Numbered from the stretch's first letter, positions 6,878 through 16,603 are shown. The stretch is DNA of 35,654 nt from Chloroflexota bacterium (GCA_016210485.1 JACQUD010000015.1:1-35654), one strand, 5' to 3'. The notes: generated from the letters alone by a model not told the origin. Translations and numbers: made by a program.

Positions 6878-6912
6878 GCAGTGAGGCCCCGCGGGGTCTC
6901 ACTGCTTTTTTC
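6878..6912 (+). terminator. Intrinsic terminator of the microprotein unit
   Basis: GCAGTGAGGCCCC pairs with GGGGTCTCACTGC (one G-T pair) with a tight loop, followed directly by TTTTTTCTT. It starts about 30 nt after the microprotein stop codon. Confidence 0.9.
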
Positions 6913-7123
6913 TTGGCTCTTTCCAGAGAAGGCTGCTGCGATAACCTAAAGGCCAGGACACGAGCCATGATAATGGATGGCAGCCTGCTGTGTCTGATTG
7001 GTCAACTTGCGCTCGAAGATATCGATGACGAGCCTGCGAAATATCCCCGTATAAAAAGGGATGAAGTGAAAAACCTCACATCGATTTCTTAGCTGCTGTC
7101 GCCACTCCTGCGCCTCTCTGGAG
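6913..7123. other. Intergenic stretch, nothing assignable
   Basis: No supported gene. A minus-strand frame from the track continues here out of tRNA-Ala and reads KLTNQTQQAAIHYHG near its end, which I do not recognise. It could be a decayed fragment or chance. Confidence 0.4.
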
Positions 7124-7199
7124 TGGTGGAGATAGGGGGACTCGAACCCCCGACCTCTGCGATGCGAACGCAGCGCTCTCCCGGCTGAGCTATATCCCC
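7124..7199 (-). tRNA. tRNA-Ala (anticodon CGC)
   Basis: Complete minus-strand cloverleaf: acceptor GGGGATA/TATCTCC, D-arm GCTC..GAGC, anticodon stem CTGCG/CGCAG around loop TTCGCAT (anticodon CGC), T-arm GGGGGTTCGAGTCCCCC, discriminator A and encoded CCA at 7124-7126. Confidence 0.96.
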
Positions 7200-7392
7200 A
7201 GAAAACCGCCCTTTGCCTTAGAGCATGATACCAGCTCCAGCTTCGGAGTGTCAAGAAGAGCAAACTCGGGGGCGCTCCAAACCCCTCATCACTATTTCAT
7301 ACCCTTCTGAACGAGCACATTCCCGAGGTAGCTCCATCCCAGAGGATGACCGGGTGCTCCATCTGAGGCTGCGCTGACCTGTGAGCCTAAAT

Positions 7393-8031
7393 TCAGAAGG
7401 GACTCAGTAGATCAAAGAGACGCCCCATGCCCCAGTAGCCAGCATAGGCCACCGCCAGGGACTTTATGGTCTTGCCCGCCCAGACCGCCATGAGAAACTT
7501 CCATACCGGGTAGCGAGACGCCCCAGCACTGATACCCACGATGTCCACGAAAGGGTTGGGGATGGCGGAGAACACGAAAAGGGTGAGCATGCCATGCCGA
7601 TGCATCCAGCCCTCCAGCAGGGCCAGTATATGGCTTCGCTCTACGATGCGCCGGCCGGCCATACCTGCGCCATACCCCGTTAATTCCCCCAGGGGCTCGG
7701 CCACCCCCGCCACCAGACCCACGAATAGGGGATTGAGCAGTCCGCCGCCGACGAAGGTAACTATGGGGCCAGGGAGAGGGAAGCCGATGCTGGCTGTGCT
7801 GATCAAGTTGCTGAGGAAAATGCCGGCATAGCCATACCTGGCTAGCTGCTCCTGCCCCTGGAACTGGGATAGCCACTTCCCCAGAAGCAGATATAAGACC
7901 CCGGAGGCTGCCAGGACCAGGGCGAGAAGAAGAGCAAGAAAAAGCAACCTGCGCGACAGGCCCTTGGTCAATGTCGGCAGGGCTCTTTTTATTTCCCCCA
8001 GGCCTGCGCCCGAGGTGGCAGGATCTTTCAT
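7393..8031 (-). CDS. VTT-domain (DedA/SNARE-associated-like) membrane protein
   Basis: Integral membrane protein of 212 residues. After a short cytoplasmic N-terminus comes one helix (LFLALLLALVLAASGVLYLL), then the VTT core: SNLISTASIGFPLPGPIVTF with the conserved re-entrant P-x-P region, GVAEPLGELTGYGAGMAG, a central acidic/Gly segment, and FVFSAIPNPFVDIVGISAG, the second re-entrant half. It ends with YPVWKFLMAVWAGKTIKSLAVAY. Members are implicated in lipid scrambling or proton-dependent transport; the substrate here cannot be told. It is a single gene: no partner is close, and tRNA-Ala lies downstream. Confidence 0.82.
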   Translation of the reverse strand: MKDPATSGAGLGEIKRALPTLTKGLSRRLLFLALLLALVLAASGVLYLLLGKWLSQFQGQEQLARYGYAGIFLSNLISTASIGFPLPGPIVTFVGGGLLNPLFVGLVAGVAEPLGELTGYGAGMAGRRIVERSHILALLEGWMHRHGMLTLFVFSAIPNPFVDIVGISAGASRYPVWKFLMAVWAGKTIKSLAVAYAGYWGMGRLFDLLSPF

Positions 8032-8167
8032 AGCCGGGCCTTATCAGTCCACTCCAATCATGCTATAGCTTGCTGTTGCCAGCGTCAAGGCAACCTGAAG
8101 ATAGCTGGCTGGAACTTCGCGGGGGCTACGGAGTTTTAGACGAGCTTGCTTGAGGCAGCGCCGCTTT

Positions 8168-9052
8168 TCACCGAGCGCGCTTTCCCCAGCTCAGCCCACC
8201 GTCCTCGCTCTTGTAGACTAGGCCTTGTTTCTCCTTTATAGCGATGGCTAGCACGACCTGGGGTTTTGCCGGACTCACTGCCACTGATATGGCGTTGTCA
8301 CCTGGGAACGGGAGCTTATCCCATGAGGTGCCTCCGTTGGTGCTCTTGTAGAGGCCACCATCTGTGCAGGCATAAACCGTCAGGGGGACATTGGGATCTA
8401 CCGACAAAGCCGTCACAGTAAGTGAGCCAAGGCCGTTCACGGCGCGGGCCCAGTTCTGGCCTCCGTCGATGCTCTTAAGCACACCCGAGTTCATGCTGCC
8501 AGCGTAGAGTATCTCCGGCATGCCCTCGGCCGCTGCTAGTGCCATGATATCCTGCGGAAGCTGGCTGCTGAGCTTGTGCCATACCTGACCGCCATCATCG
8601 GATTGGAAGAGGCCAAACCTTACTACAAAAGCGTAGAGGCGATCAGAGACGTCTAGGCTCATGGCGAAGCCATGGATATCAGTACCCGGAAGGTTGTGTC
8701 TGATCGGCTGCCAGGAGGCTCCGCCATTTGTGCTCCTCTGGAAGATGTCGTGGCCAGCCAAATAAACTTGGCTGGGGTCAGACCGGCTTACGCCGAGGGC
8801 CATGGCATCGAAGTTGGAGCGGTTCACTAAGGAACTCCATGTCTGGCCTCCGTCGTCGCTCCGCATTATGCCATTGTGGTGGCCGAAGAAGACGATATTG
8901 GAGTCGTTGGGACTGAAGGCCAGGGCATGGAAGTCGGTCGTTCGCAGCACCGACAGGGCACTACTATTGCCACCGCATCCTGCTCCCAGGGCAAGCGCTA
9001 TTGCAGTGAGGAGCGCAACCATGAGGAAGCGTCGCCTCGGTTTTAGTGTCAT
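8168..9052 (-). CDS. Exported lipoprotein with Asp-box (BNR/sortilin-like) repeats
   Basis: The 294-residue product begins with a basic n-region (KPRRR), a hydrophobic core and a lipobox-like LGAGC with Cys26, so it is probably a lipoprotein. The remainder contains six Asp-box motifs: SDDGGQTW, STNGGASW, SDDGGQVW, SIDGGQNW, STNGGTSW and SEDGGLSW, spaced about 40-45 residues apart as blades of a beta-propeller. Such WD40/YVTN/BNR-like propellers act in binding or as sialidase-fold enzymes; no catalytic sialidase residues are evident, so a binding role is more likely. It lies just downstream of rpoD on the same strand but has its own candidate promoter region. Confidence 0.85.
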   Translation of the reverse strand: MTLKPRRRFLMVALLTAIALALGAGCGGNSSALSVLRTTDFHALAFSPNDSNIVFFGHHNGIMRSDDGGQTWSSLVNRSNFDAMALGVSRSDPSQVYLAGHDIFQRSTNGGASWQPIRHNLPGTDIHGFAMSLDVSDRLYAFVVRFGLFQSDDGGQVWHKLSSQLPQDIMALAAAEGMPEILYAGSMNSGVLKSIDGGQNWARAVNGLGSLTVTALSVDPNVPLTVYACTDGGLYKSTNGGTSWDKLPFPGDNAISVAVSPAKPQVVLAIAIKEKQGLVYKSEDGGLSWGKRAR

Positions 9053-9086
9053 TTATTTAGGAGATTGGTTCCTGATTTCGATGTGC

Positions 9087-9101
9087 CGATATAGTATATC
9101 G
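9087..9101. promoter_or_regulatory. Perfect 15-bp palindrome upstream of the BNR lipoprotein
   Basis: CGATATAGTATATCG is symmetric about its central base. It lies 35 bp upstream of the lipoprotein start and includes a -10-like TATACT on the minus strand, so it may be an operator overlapping a promoter. Confidence 0.35.
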
Positions 9102-9121
9102 CAGTTATGAGCCGCACTGCC

Positions 9122-10664
<1,543 letters not shown>

Positions 10665-10672
<8 letters not shown>

Positions 10673-12479
10673 GGAGGTCTGCCTCCTTGTGAGCTGGGGT
10701 TCGCTGATGAAAGAGTTGCTTCAAGTTTTGAGCTGCGGCCAGGCTGCTGCCCTCGGCTTCCAGGTCAGCCCCGGCCTGTATCAGATGTCTCAGGCTTCGC
10801 TCTTGAAGGCGGCTGAGGCATTGTGCCAGGGCCTGCTCGGCTTCACGAGGGCTCAGGGGCATAGCACTGGCCACCCCCTGGCGATAGCGTTGGGCCCGCT
10901 CATAGGGGTTGGGGGGGAGAGGCCTTTCTTCCAGCCCCAGGATTTCATCCAGGTGCTCCGCCAGGGCCGGCTCCAGGCCGGCGCGCATCGCATCCAGACT
11001 ACCCGAAGCCAGCCATTGGCCGAGCAGCTCCCGGTTCTCTGTGCCAAGGAAAAGAGCAGGGGACGTCTCTCCGGCCTGGGGGGCATAGTGGAACAGGAGG
11101 TAGAGGCAATATTCCTCCAGAGGGTCCCGCCAGGTGAAGGCCGTATCCGCAGGGGAAGCCCCAGCGCGGGAAGCCCGTCCCAGGAGGGCAGCTTGTTGCA
11201 TCAAGGTCCTCTCAGAAACGCCTGTGAGCCGACTCAGCTTGCCCAAATATAACTCCCGTTCTACCGGGCCTTCCACCTCTCGAATATAAGGCAACAGTTT
11301 ATTCACCACCATTGAGGCCACTTGGGGTCGGCTAAGGTCCACCCCAGCCATGGCGGTTTGGAACAGGTAGTCCATGAGGGGGAGGGCCGAGGCCACCAAC
11401 CTCTCCCACTCCTGGGGACTGCGATTTATGACTTCATCCGGGTCCTGGCCTTGAGGCAGGAGGGCCACCTTTATCTCGGCCTGGAGTCGCTCCGATGCCC
11501 CCAGGAAGTCGGGCACGGGGAGCTGTGTCCTCTCCAGAGCCTGGCGGGCGGTCTGAATGCCGCGAAGGACGGCCTCATTCCCGGCGGCGTCAGCGTCCAG
11601 GGCCAGCACCAGACTCCGGGTCGCCCCTTTGAGGAGGGCCACCTGTCGAGGGGTGATGGCGGTGCCCATGGAGGCCACCACGTTCTTGAACTCGCCTTGG
11701 TGGGCAGCGATGACATCGAAGTACCCCTCTACCACCACAGCCTCTCTTTTACCTCGGATAGCCGGGAGGGCTTTATCCAGGCCGTAGAGGGAACCGCCCT
11801 TATCGAATATAGCGGTCTGAGGGGAGTTTAGATATTTGGGCTGGGAGCCATCCAGCTCCCGTGCCCCGAAGCCTGTGGCCCGCCCCTGGCTATCACGGAT
11901 GGGAAACATCAGACGGCCCCGGAAGAGGTCCAGCTTGCCTTCATCCCTGGCCAGCCCGGCGGCCAGAATGTCCTGAGCTGTCCCTCCTTTGCCTCTCAAA
12001 TGCTCTGTAAGGGCGCGCCCGCTGCGAGGGCTGTAACCGAGCTGGAAATCGGCGATGCTCTGCTTTCCGATGCCCCTTTTCTCCAAATAGCTCCGAGCTA
12101 TACCAGCCTCGGGGCTTTCCAGAAGCGCTCGGTGGTAGAACTCGACGGCGGACTGATTCAGCTCGAAGATGGGCTGGCGCTGGCTGGCCTTCTCCTTTTC
12201 TCTAGTTAAGGTTACACCCGCTTTGTCTGCCAGGAGGCGCAGCGCTGCACCGAAATCCAGGTTCTCTTTCTTCATCACCAGGGATAAAACATCGCCTCCA
12301 GAGCCACAGCCGAAGCAATGCCAGCTTTGTTGCTCTGGGAAGATGTAGAAGGAGGGGGTCTTCTCAGTATGGAAGGGGCACAGGGCCTTGAAGTTGCGCC
12401 CAGATCGCTGTAGAGGCAGATAGCCCGAGGCCACAGCTACAATATCCAGCCTCTGCTTAACTTCGGAGATGTCGCTCAT
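10665..12479 (-). CDS. dnaG: DNA primase
   Basis: It synthesises RNA primers for replication. The 604-residue protein has the N-terminal CHC2 zinc ribbon ([16 protein letters not shown] then [11 protein letters not shown]), the primase core with YLEKRGI and [17 protein letters not shown], and the TOPRIM domain ([14 protein letters not shown], then [11 protein letters not shown] with the acidic DxD metal residues). A C-terminal helicase-interaction region is poorly conserved, as usual. ATG 12479 starts the gene about 75 bp downstream of a near-consensus promoter. The 3' end overlaps rpoD. Confidence 0.96.
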
Positions 12480-12553
12480 AGTGTTTTTACAGGCAACAGG
12501 CTACAGGGAAACTCGTAGTTTTGCTTTTCAGGCACAGACTTCCCCTTTTATTT

Positions 12554-12582
12554 ATTATACAAATGTTTTGGGGACATAGCAA
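12554..12582 (-). promoter_or_regulatory. Promoter of the dnaG-rpoD operon
   Basis: Minus-strand TTGCTA (12582-12577) and a perfect TATAAT (12559-12554) are separated by exactly 17 bp. Transcription would begin near 12547, giving a leader of about 68 nt before dnaG. Confidence 0.75.
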
Positions 12583-12680
12583 GGTGAGCAGTGCCGTCCG
12601 TGACTAGCCTTATGGAGAGAATGAGCTAATTGTTGATTCAGAGCCTCTCCTGCCCCCTTTCGCCACCTCAGGTTTGATGG

Positions 12681-12686
12681 TATAAT
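12681..12686 (+). promoter_or_regulatory. -10 element of the pncA-pncB promoter
   Basis: A perfect TATAAT lies 37 bp before the pncA start. The -35 region (about 12658, TTTCGC) is weak, so an activator or another recognition element may be needed. Confidence 0.5.
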
Positions 12687-12723
12687 AAAGAATCTCAAAA
12701 GTCCCGGTCACAAAGAGGGTGGC

Positions 12724-13257
12724 ATGGCCAACGCGGTGCTAGTAATAGACATGTTGAGAGGCTTTCTGGAGGAGGGTTATCCTCTCTACTGCGGTCCTAC
12801 AGCGCGCGCCATCGTTCCCCGTATTCAACGCCTCCTGGAAAGGGAACTGAAGAAAGACTCCCGCATCTTCTTCCTCTGCGACCACCACGCTCCCGATGAC
12901 CTGGAGTTCCGGATGTTTCCTCGCCACTGCGTCCGGGGGACGGTGGAGGCTGAGGTCATACCAGAGCTGGCCTCCTACCCGGGGGAAGTCATCCCCAAGA
13001 CCCGGTATAGTGCCTTCTTCGATACTGACCTGGAGGCCAGGCTCAAGGCCCTGAGGCCAGAGAGGGTCATTGTTGTAGGGGTGTGCACCGACATCTGCGT
13101 CATGCACACTGTGGCCGATGCCAGAAACAGAGACTACCCAGTGGAGGTCCCAGAAGACTGCGTAGCCACCCTCAACCCCGAGGTTAACAAGTTCGCTTTG
13201 GACCATATGCGGCGCATACTGGGGGCCAAGGTGATAGCTTCGGCAGAAGTGAAGTAG
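12724..13257 (+). CDS. pncA: Nicotinamidase (isochorismatase-like family)
   Basis: It hydrolyses nicotinamide to nicotinate and ammonia in cytoplasmic NAD salvage. The 177-residue protein shows the Asp-Lys-Cys triad: D9 in VIDMLRGF, K92 in IPKTRYSAF and C125 in GVCTDICV. Metal-ligand candidates are D53 and H55 in CDHHAPDD and H68 in FPRHCVRGT, the pattern that separates nicotinamidases from other family members. The start has GAGGGTGG upstream. pncB follows after 4 bp, which strongly supports the function. Confidence 0.9.
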   Translation: MANAVLVIDMLRGFLEEGYPLYCGPTARAIVPRIQRLLERELKKDSRIFFLCDHHAPDDLEFRMFPRHCVRGTVEAEVIPELASYPGEVIPKTRYSAFFDTDLEARLKALRPERVIVVGVCTDICVMHTVADARNRDYPVEVPEDCVATLNPEVNKFALDHMRRILGAKVIASAEVK

Positions 13258-13261
13258 GGAG

Positions 13262-14257
13262 ATGACCAAGCCATCCCTCTCCATTCCTCCCCAAGTCCTC
13301 TCCGGGGATACAGCGGACGTGTATTTTGTCCGCACCCTGGAGGTGCTCCAGAGGGAGGGCATCAACCCCAGGGTGACGATGGAGGTATTCTCCAGCGGGC
13401 CGGGGGTCCTGTGCGGGATGGAAGAAGTAAAGGCCCTTCTGGAAAGGGTTTTGCCTCCCAATAGCCAGGCCTGGGCCCTGGCTGAAGGGGAGTTCATGGA
13501 GCGAAAGGAGGTGGCGCTGCGCATCACGGCTCCCTATCAGTCCTTCTGTCTCTATGAGACGGCCTACCTTGGCATCATGGCCCACTGCTCAGGTTGGGCT
13601 ACGGCGGCCCGGGAATGTGTAGAGGCAGCCCAGGGGAAGCCGATCATAAGCTTCGGCGCACGCCATGTCCATCCAGCCGTTGCCCCCATTATGGACTACG
13701 CCGCCGCAGTGGGAGGATGCCAGGGCTGCTCCACCACAGGAGGGGCCAGATTGATGGGAGGGCAACCCATAGGCACTATGCCTCATGCTCTCATTCTGAC
13801 CATGGGGGATACCGTAGATGCTGTCCTGGCCTTCGATAGGCATATGCCCCCGGATGTCCCGCGCATCGCCCTGGTGGACACCTTCAAAGACGAAGTAGAG
13901 GAGAGCATCAGAGTGGCTCAAGCCCTGGGTGACAGGCTAGAGGGAGTGAGGCTGGACACCCCGCCGGAGCGGGGTAGAGTAACCATGGATCTGGTTAAAG
14001 AGGTGCGGGCCAAGCTGGACTTAGCGGGCTTTCCCAAGGTCAGAATAGTAGTCAGCGGCGGGCTGAATCCAGAGCGCATTCGAGCTTTCATGGAAGCCGG
14101 GGCGCTGGTGGATGTGTTCGCCGTAGGAAGCTACATCTCCGACGCCGCGCCCATCGATTTCACCGCCGACCTCCACGAGGTGGAGGGGAAGCCGGTGGCC
14201 AAGCGGGGCCGTCTCCCTGGCATCACCCCTAACCCACGCTTGAAACGCATCCTATAA
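13262..14257 (+). CDS. pncB: Nicotinate phosphoribosyltransferase
   Basis: It makes nicotinate mononucleotide from nicotinate and PRPP, the step after PncA. The 331-residue protein is the short archaeal-like form. It opens SGDTADVYFVRTLEVL, contains FGARHVHPAVAPIMDYAA (family R/H substrate motif), GCSTTGGARLMG, PIGTMPHALI, VDTFKDEVEES, and the C-terminal phosphate-binding VVSGGLNPERI followed by VDVFAVGSYI. The start ATG 13262 overlaps a GGGAG site next to the pncA stop, so the two are cotranscribed and probably coupled. A quinolinate phosphoribosyltransferase is less likely given the neighbour and these motifs. Confidence 0.92.
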   Translation: MTKPSLSIPPQVLSGDTADVYFVRTLEVLQREGINPRVTMEVFSSGPGVLCGMEEVKALLERVLPPNSQAWALAEGEFMERKEVALRITAPYQSFCLYETAYLGIMAHCSGWATAARECVEAAQGKPIISFGARHVHPAVAPIMDYAAAVGGCQGCSTTGGARLMGGQPIGTMPHALILTMGDTVDAVLAFDRHMPPDVPRIALVDTFKDEVEESIRVAQALGDRLEGVRLDTPPERGRVTMDLVKEVRAKLDLAGFPKVRIVVSGGLNPERIRAFMEAGALVDVFAVGSYISDAAPIDFTADLHEVEGKPVAKRGRLPGITPNPRLKRIL

Positions 14258-14290
14258 TAAGAGTAGAAAACAAATCGGAGGTGAAAGGTC

Positions 14291-14530
14291 ATGGCTACCC
14301 GAGCTTACGTACTCATCGAGACCGCCATAGGCAAGACCAGGGATGTCCGGGATGCCCTGAAGAAGCTCCCTGACATGAAAATGGTGGACGCCGTCACCGG
14401 CCCCTACGATATCATCGCCCTTGTGGAATCCAACACCCTGACGGCAGTGGGGGACATGGTGACCAAGAATATCCATGTGGTGCCTGGCATCACTCGCACC
14501 GTCACCTGCCTGGCCATAGATATGGTCTAG
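14291..14530 (+). CDS. Stand-alone Lrp/AsnC ligand-binding (RAM) domain protein
   Basis: A 79-residue protein made only of the RAM fold of Lrp/AsnC regulators: RAYVLIETAIGKTRDVRDAL, then the central VDAVTGPYDIIALVE motif and the final GITRTVTCLAI strand. The usual N-terminal DNA-binding helix-turn-helix is absent. Such stand-alone modules form dimers to octamers and bind amino acids or small effectors. The start has an ideal GGAGGTG. It follows pncB by 33 bp, so it is likely the third gene of the NAD-salvage operon. A role in sensing a metabolite of that pathway is speculation. Confidence 0.85.
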   Translation: MATRAYVLIETAIGKTRDVRDALKKLPDMKMVDAVTGPYDIIALVESNTLTAVGDMVTKNIHVVPGITRTVTCLAIDMV

Positions 14531-14569
14531 GCAAGTAAACGCGCGTTAAAATCACTGATTCTGAGGCCT

Positions 14570-14590
14570 ATAAAGGGCTTGGGCCTTTAT
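14570..14590 (+). other. Hairpin after the pncA-pncB-RAM operon
   Basis: ATAAAGG pairs with CCTTTAT around a 7-nt loop, with copies of ATTCTGAGG on both flanks. No U-tract follows, so it is at most a weak terminator or an RNA stabiliser. Confidence 0.35.
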
Positions 14591-14665
14591 TCTGAGGTTG
14601 TCTTCAACACAAGAGAAGATACTGCCTGAGATCATGAGTTTATTGTAATAAGAATCGAGGGTATC

Positions 14666-15475
14666 ATGATAAAGAAGCTGGACCACGTAGCGATAGCCGT
14701 AAAAAGCATCACGACAGCCATGGATACTTTGGAGCAAACCCTGGGCTTATCCGGCCCACGGCCAGAGCCGCGGGAGGGCCGTGGAATGAAAATAGTTATG
14801 TTGCCTATGAGAAATACCCAACTCGAGCTCTTCGAGCCTGTAGACCCTCAAGGGGCCGTGGCCAGCTTTCTGGATAAGACGGGCGAAGGCATGTATCACA
14901 TCTGCCTGGAGGTGGACTCGGTAGATGAGACCCTCAGCGCCCTAGCCACGAGGGGCGTAGAGCTCACCGAGAAGGTGAGTAGATCGGTGGGCTTCGCCAA
15001 AATAGCCTTTCTTCCACCCCAGGCGGCCCGAGGAGTAGTCATCGAGCTTATGGAGAGGGTGGAGGAGCTCGTCCCCGGCCCCCAGGCTGCCCCATCGGTG
15101 AGCACTGTGATAGTGGCAGTCAAGGACCTGGAACAGGGGATAAAAGACTTCAGCCAAGTCCTGGGCATCGGCCCTTCGCGGGTATCCCAGAACCCACATA
15201 TAAGTGTGCGTAACGCCCTCTTCCCCGTGGGCGACACTCACATCGAGCTGATGCAGCCCACCAGTACCGCCGGGGCCCTCGTCCGTTTCCTGGAGAGGCA
15301 AGGCGAGGGTCTTTACTCACTCTTCGTGGCGGTTGAGAACTTCGACGCCCATCTTCACGCCTTGGTGAGCAAGGGTATAGCGGTCACGGAGGGGGCAGAC
15401 CCCTCTAGGCGCCGGGGATTCCTGTCTCCCAAGTCTACCTGCGGCGTCTTGGTAGAATTTCATCAGAGAGACTGA
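14666..15475 (+). CDS. Tandem VOC (glyoxalase/methylmalonyl-CoA epimerase-like) protein with a degenerate second domain
   Basis: The 269-residue protein has two copies of the vicinal-oxygen-chelate domain. Copy 1 (residues 5-130) resembles methylmalonyl-CoA epimerase: DHVAIAV with H7, TQLELFEP, EGMYHICLEV with H78 and VVIELME with E127 as metal ligands. Copy 2 (about 144-266) aligns throughout but has T147 for H7 and S218 for H78, keeping only E264. VOC metal sites are made within or between such modules, so the fusion probably has one competent half. Normal epimerases are single-domain homodimers of about 135-150 residues. The substrate is not certain; a dioxygenase-like role is also possible. 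Confidence 0.8.
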   Translation: MIKKLDHVAIAVKSITTAMDTLEQTLGLSGPRPEPREGRGMKIVMLPMRNTQLELFEPVDPQGAVASFLDKTGEGMYHICLEVDSVDETLSALATRGVELTEKVSRSVGFAKIAFLPPQAARGVVIELMERVEELVPGPQAAPSVSTVIVAVKDLEQGIKDFSQVLGIGPSRVSQNPHISVRNALFPVGDTHIELMQPTSTAGALVRFLERQGEGLYSLFVAVENFDAHLHALVSKGIAVTEGADPSRRRGFLSPKSTCGVLVEFHQRD

Positions 15476-15548
15476 GCGGGTTTTGAGCGCGTCCCTCTCC
15501 TTTGGTCTCGGGATAGGGTGGAAGAACTAGGGCCAAGAGGCTGGCTGT

Positions 15549-15585
15549 GGGAAGGGGGCATTCAGCGTTCCCTTCCCGCTTTTTT
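15549..15585 (+). terminator. Intrinsic terminator after the VOC gene
   Basis: GGGAAGGG pairs with CCCTTCCC in a long, slightly imperfect stem, followed by GCTTTTTT. It lies 74 bp after the VOC stop codon. Confidence 0.75.
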
Positions 15586-15774
15586 CCGGCATTATCTTCT
15601 GAGTTCTATCCCCTCTCAGAGAGGTCTGGGCGCAGCTCGACAGAAAGCCATCAGGGGAGACATAGCGTCCAAGGGCATCGCGCGAAGCGTCGCACATAGG
15701 ACCTCGGCCTGCCCGGGGCAGGGAGAACTGGTTAACCAGACAAGAAGCAATTAACATACAGTAGAGGTAAAAAT
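15586..15774. other. Intergenic region with two adjacent palindromes before the PdxH-like gene
   Basis: No gene is supported in either strand. Two perfect inverted repeats lie close together: CCTGCCCGGGGCAGG at 15708-15722 and CTGGTTAACCAG at 15728-15739, about 36-65 bp before the next start. Either could be an operator. AGTAGAGGT precedes the ATG. Confidence 0.4.
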
Positions 15775-16458
15775 ATGCCAGACGATAGCTTCACTGCCGC
15801 GGACCCTATTAAGAAATTCCTCATGTGGTACTCGGAGGCGCAAACCGGCAGAAGGGGAAAGGGACTCAAAAACTACCTGGTATCATCAGGCTTTGGACTG
15901 CTCAGAAGAGTGCTTTCATCCATTTTCCCCGAGTCGAACTTGTTCAGGCCCGATGTTTCCACGCTCGCTACTATCAGTCATGATAATAAGCCTTCAGCAA
16001 GGTCGATCCTGTTCCACGGACTTGCAGAAGGTGGATTTTCTTTCTACACAGATTATGAAAGCGAAAAAGGGATAGAACTTGAATTGAATCCATCAGCAGT
16101 AATAGTTTTCTATTGGCGCTTGCCCCCTCGTCAGGTCAGAATTGACGGAAAGGTTCAGAGACTCTCTCGTGAAGCTGCGAAATTCTATTGGGAATCACGC
16201 ACAAGGGCAAACCAGGTTGCGGCTGCGGCTGTCAGACAAAGCAGCACTATCAGTGGCAGGGAAGAGCTCATCAAGAAAACGCGATACATTGAACAGCTTT
16301 ACAGAGGCAAACCCATACCTTGCCCCGATTCCTGGGGGGGATACAGCCTCGTGCCTGAAAAGATAGAATTCTGGGAGGGAAGGCGTGACTGGCTTCACGA
16401 CAGAGAAAGATACATTTTGAATGATGGACGCTGGACCAATGTTAAACTTGCGCCCTAA
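15775..16458 (+). CDS. pdxH: Pyridoxamine 5'-phosphate oxidase family protein (PdxH-like)
   Basis: PdxH oxidises pyridoxamine or pyridoxine 5'-phosphate to PLP using FMN. The 227-residue protein keeps the family path: STLATISHDNKPSARSILFH, FSFYTDYESEKGIELELNP (FMN contacts), VIVFYWRLPPRQVRIDGKV, FYWESRTRANQVAA, SWGGYSLVPEKIEFWEGR and the C-terminal RLHDR-equivalent DWLHDRERY ending LAP, so the substrate-binding tail is intact. Unusual is an extra hydrophobic/basic stretch of about 30 residues (roughly 25-60, GLKNYLVSSGFGLLRRVLSS) between the N-terminal helix and the first strand. Codons are visibly richer in A/T (AAA, GAA, TTT, AGA) than in neighbouring genes, which suggests transfer. Confidence 0.85.
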   Translation: MPDDSFTAADPIKKFLMWYSEAQTGRRGKGLKNYLVSSGFGLLRRVLSSIFPESNLFRPDVSTLATISHDNKPSARSILFHGLAEGGFSFYTDYESEKGIELELNPSAVIVFYWRLPPRQVRIDGKVQRLSREAAKFYWESRTRANQVAAAAVRQSSTISGREELIKKTRYIEQLYRGKPIPCPDSWGGYSLVPEKIEFWEGRRDWLHDRERYILNDGRWTNVKLAP

Positions 16459-16603
16459 TCAGAAGAGGCCCCCCCCAAGATCAGATGCCTAGATAGAAGT
16501 ATCAGCATTGGCCAGGCTTGGTGTCCGGATATCTGAAATTACCCATTGGGGGACTTGTAAAAATATGACAAAGGTATTACTATCCCTTGGTCGAAGGCCG
16601 TAA

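Noticed and set aside
6560-6912. tmRNA interpretation of the microprotein unit
   Set aside because: No tRNA-Ala-like ends, and the peptide does not end in an ALAA-type degradation tag.
6946-7263. 105-residue minus-strand ORF
   Set aside because: Its first part is the tRNA-Ala gene read as protein (SSAGRALRSHRRGRGFESPYL is a typical tRNA artefact); the rest is unrecognised.
12739-13527. 262-residue minus-strand ORF
   Set aside because: Runs antisense to pncA and into pncB, both convincingly coding.
15518-15754. 78-residue ORF between the VOC and PdxH-like genes
   Set aside because: Spans a terminator and two palindromes; no ribosome site and no family.
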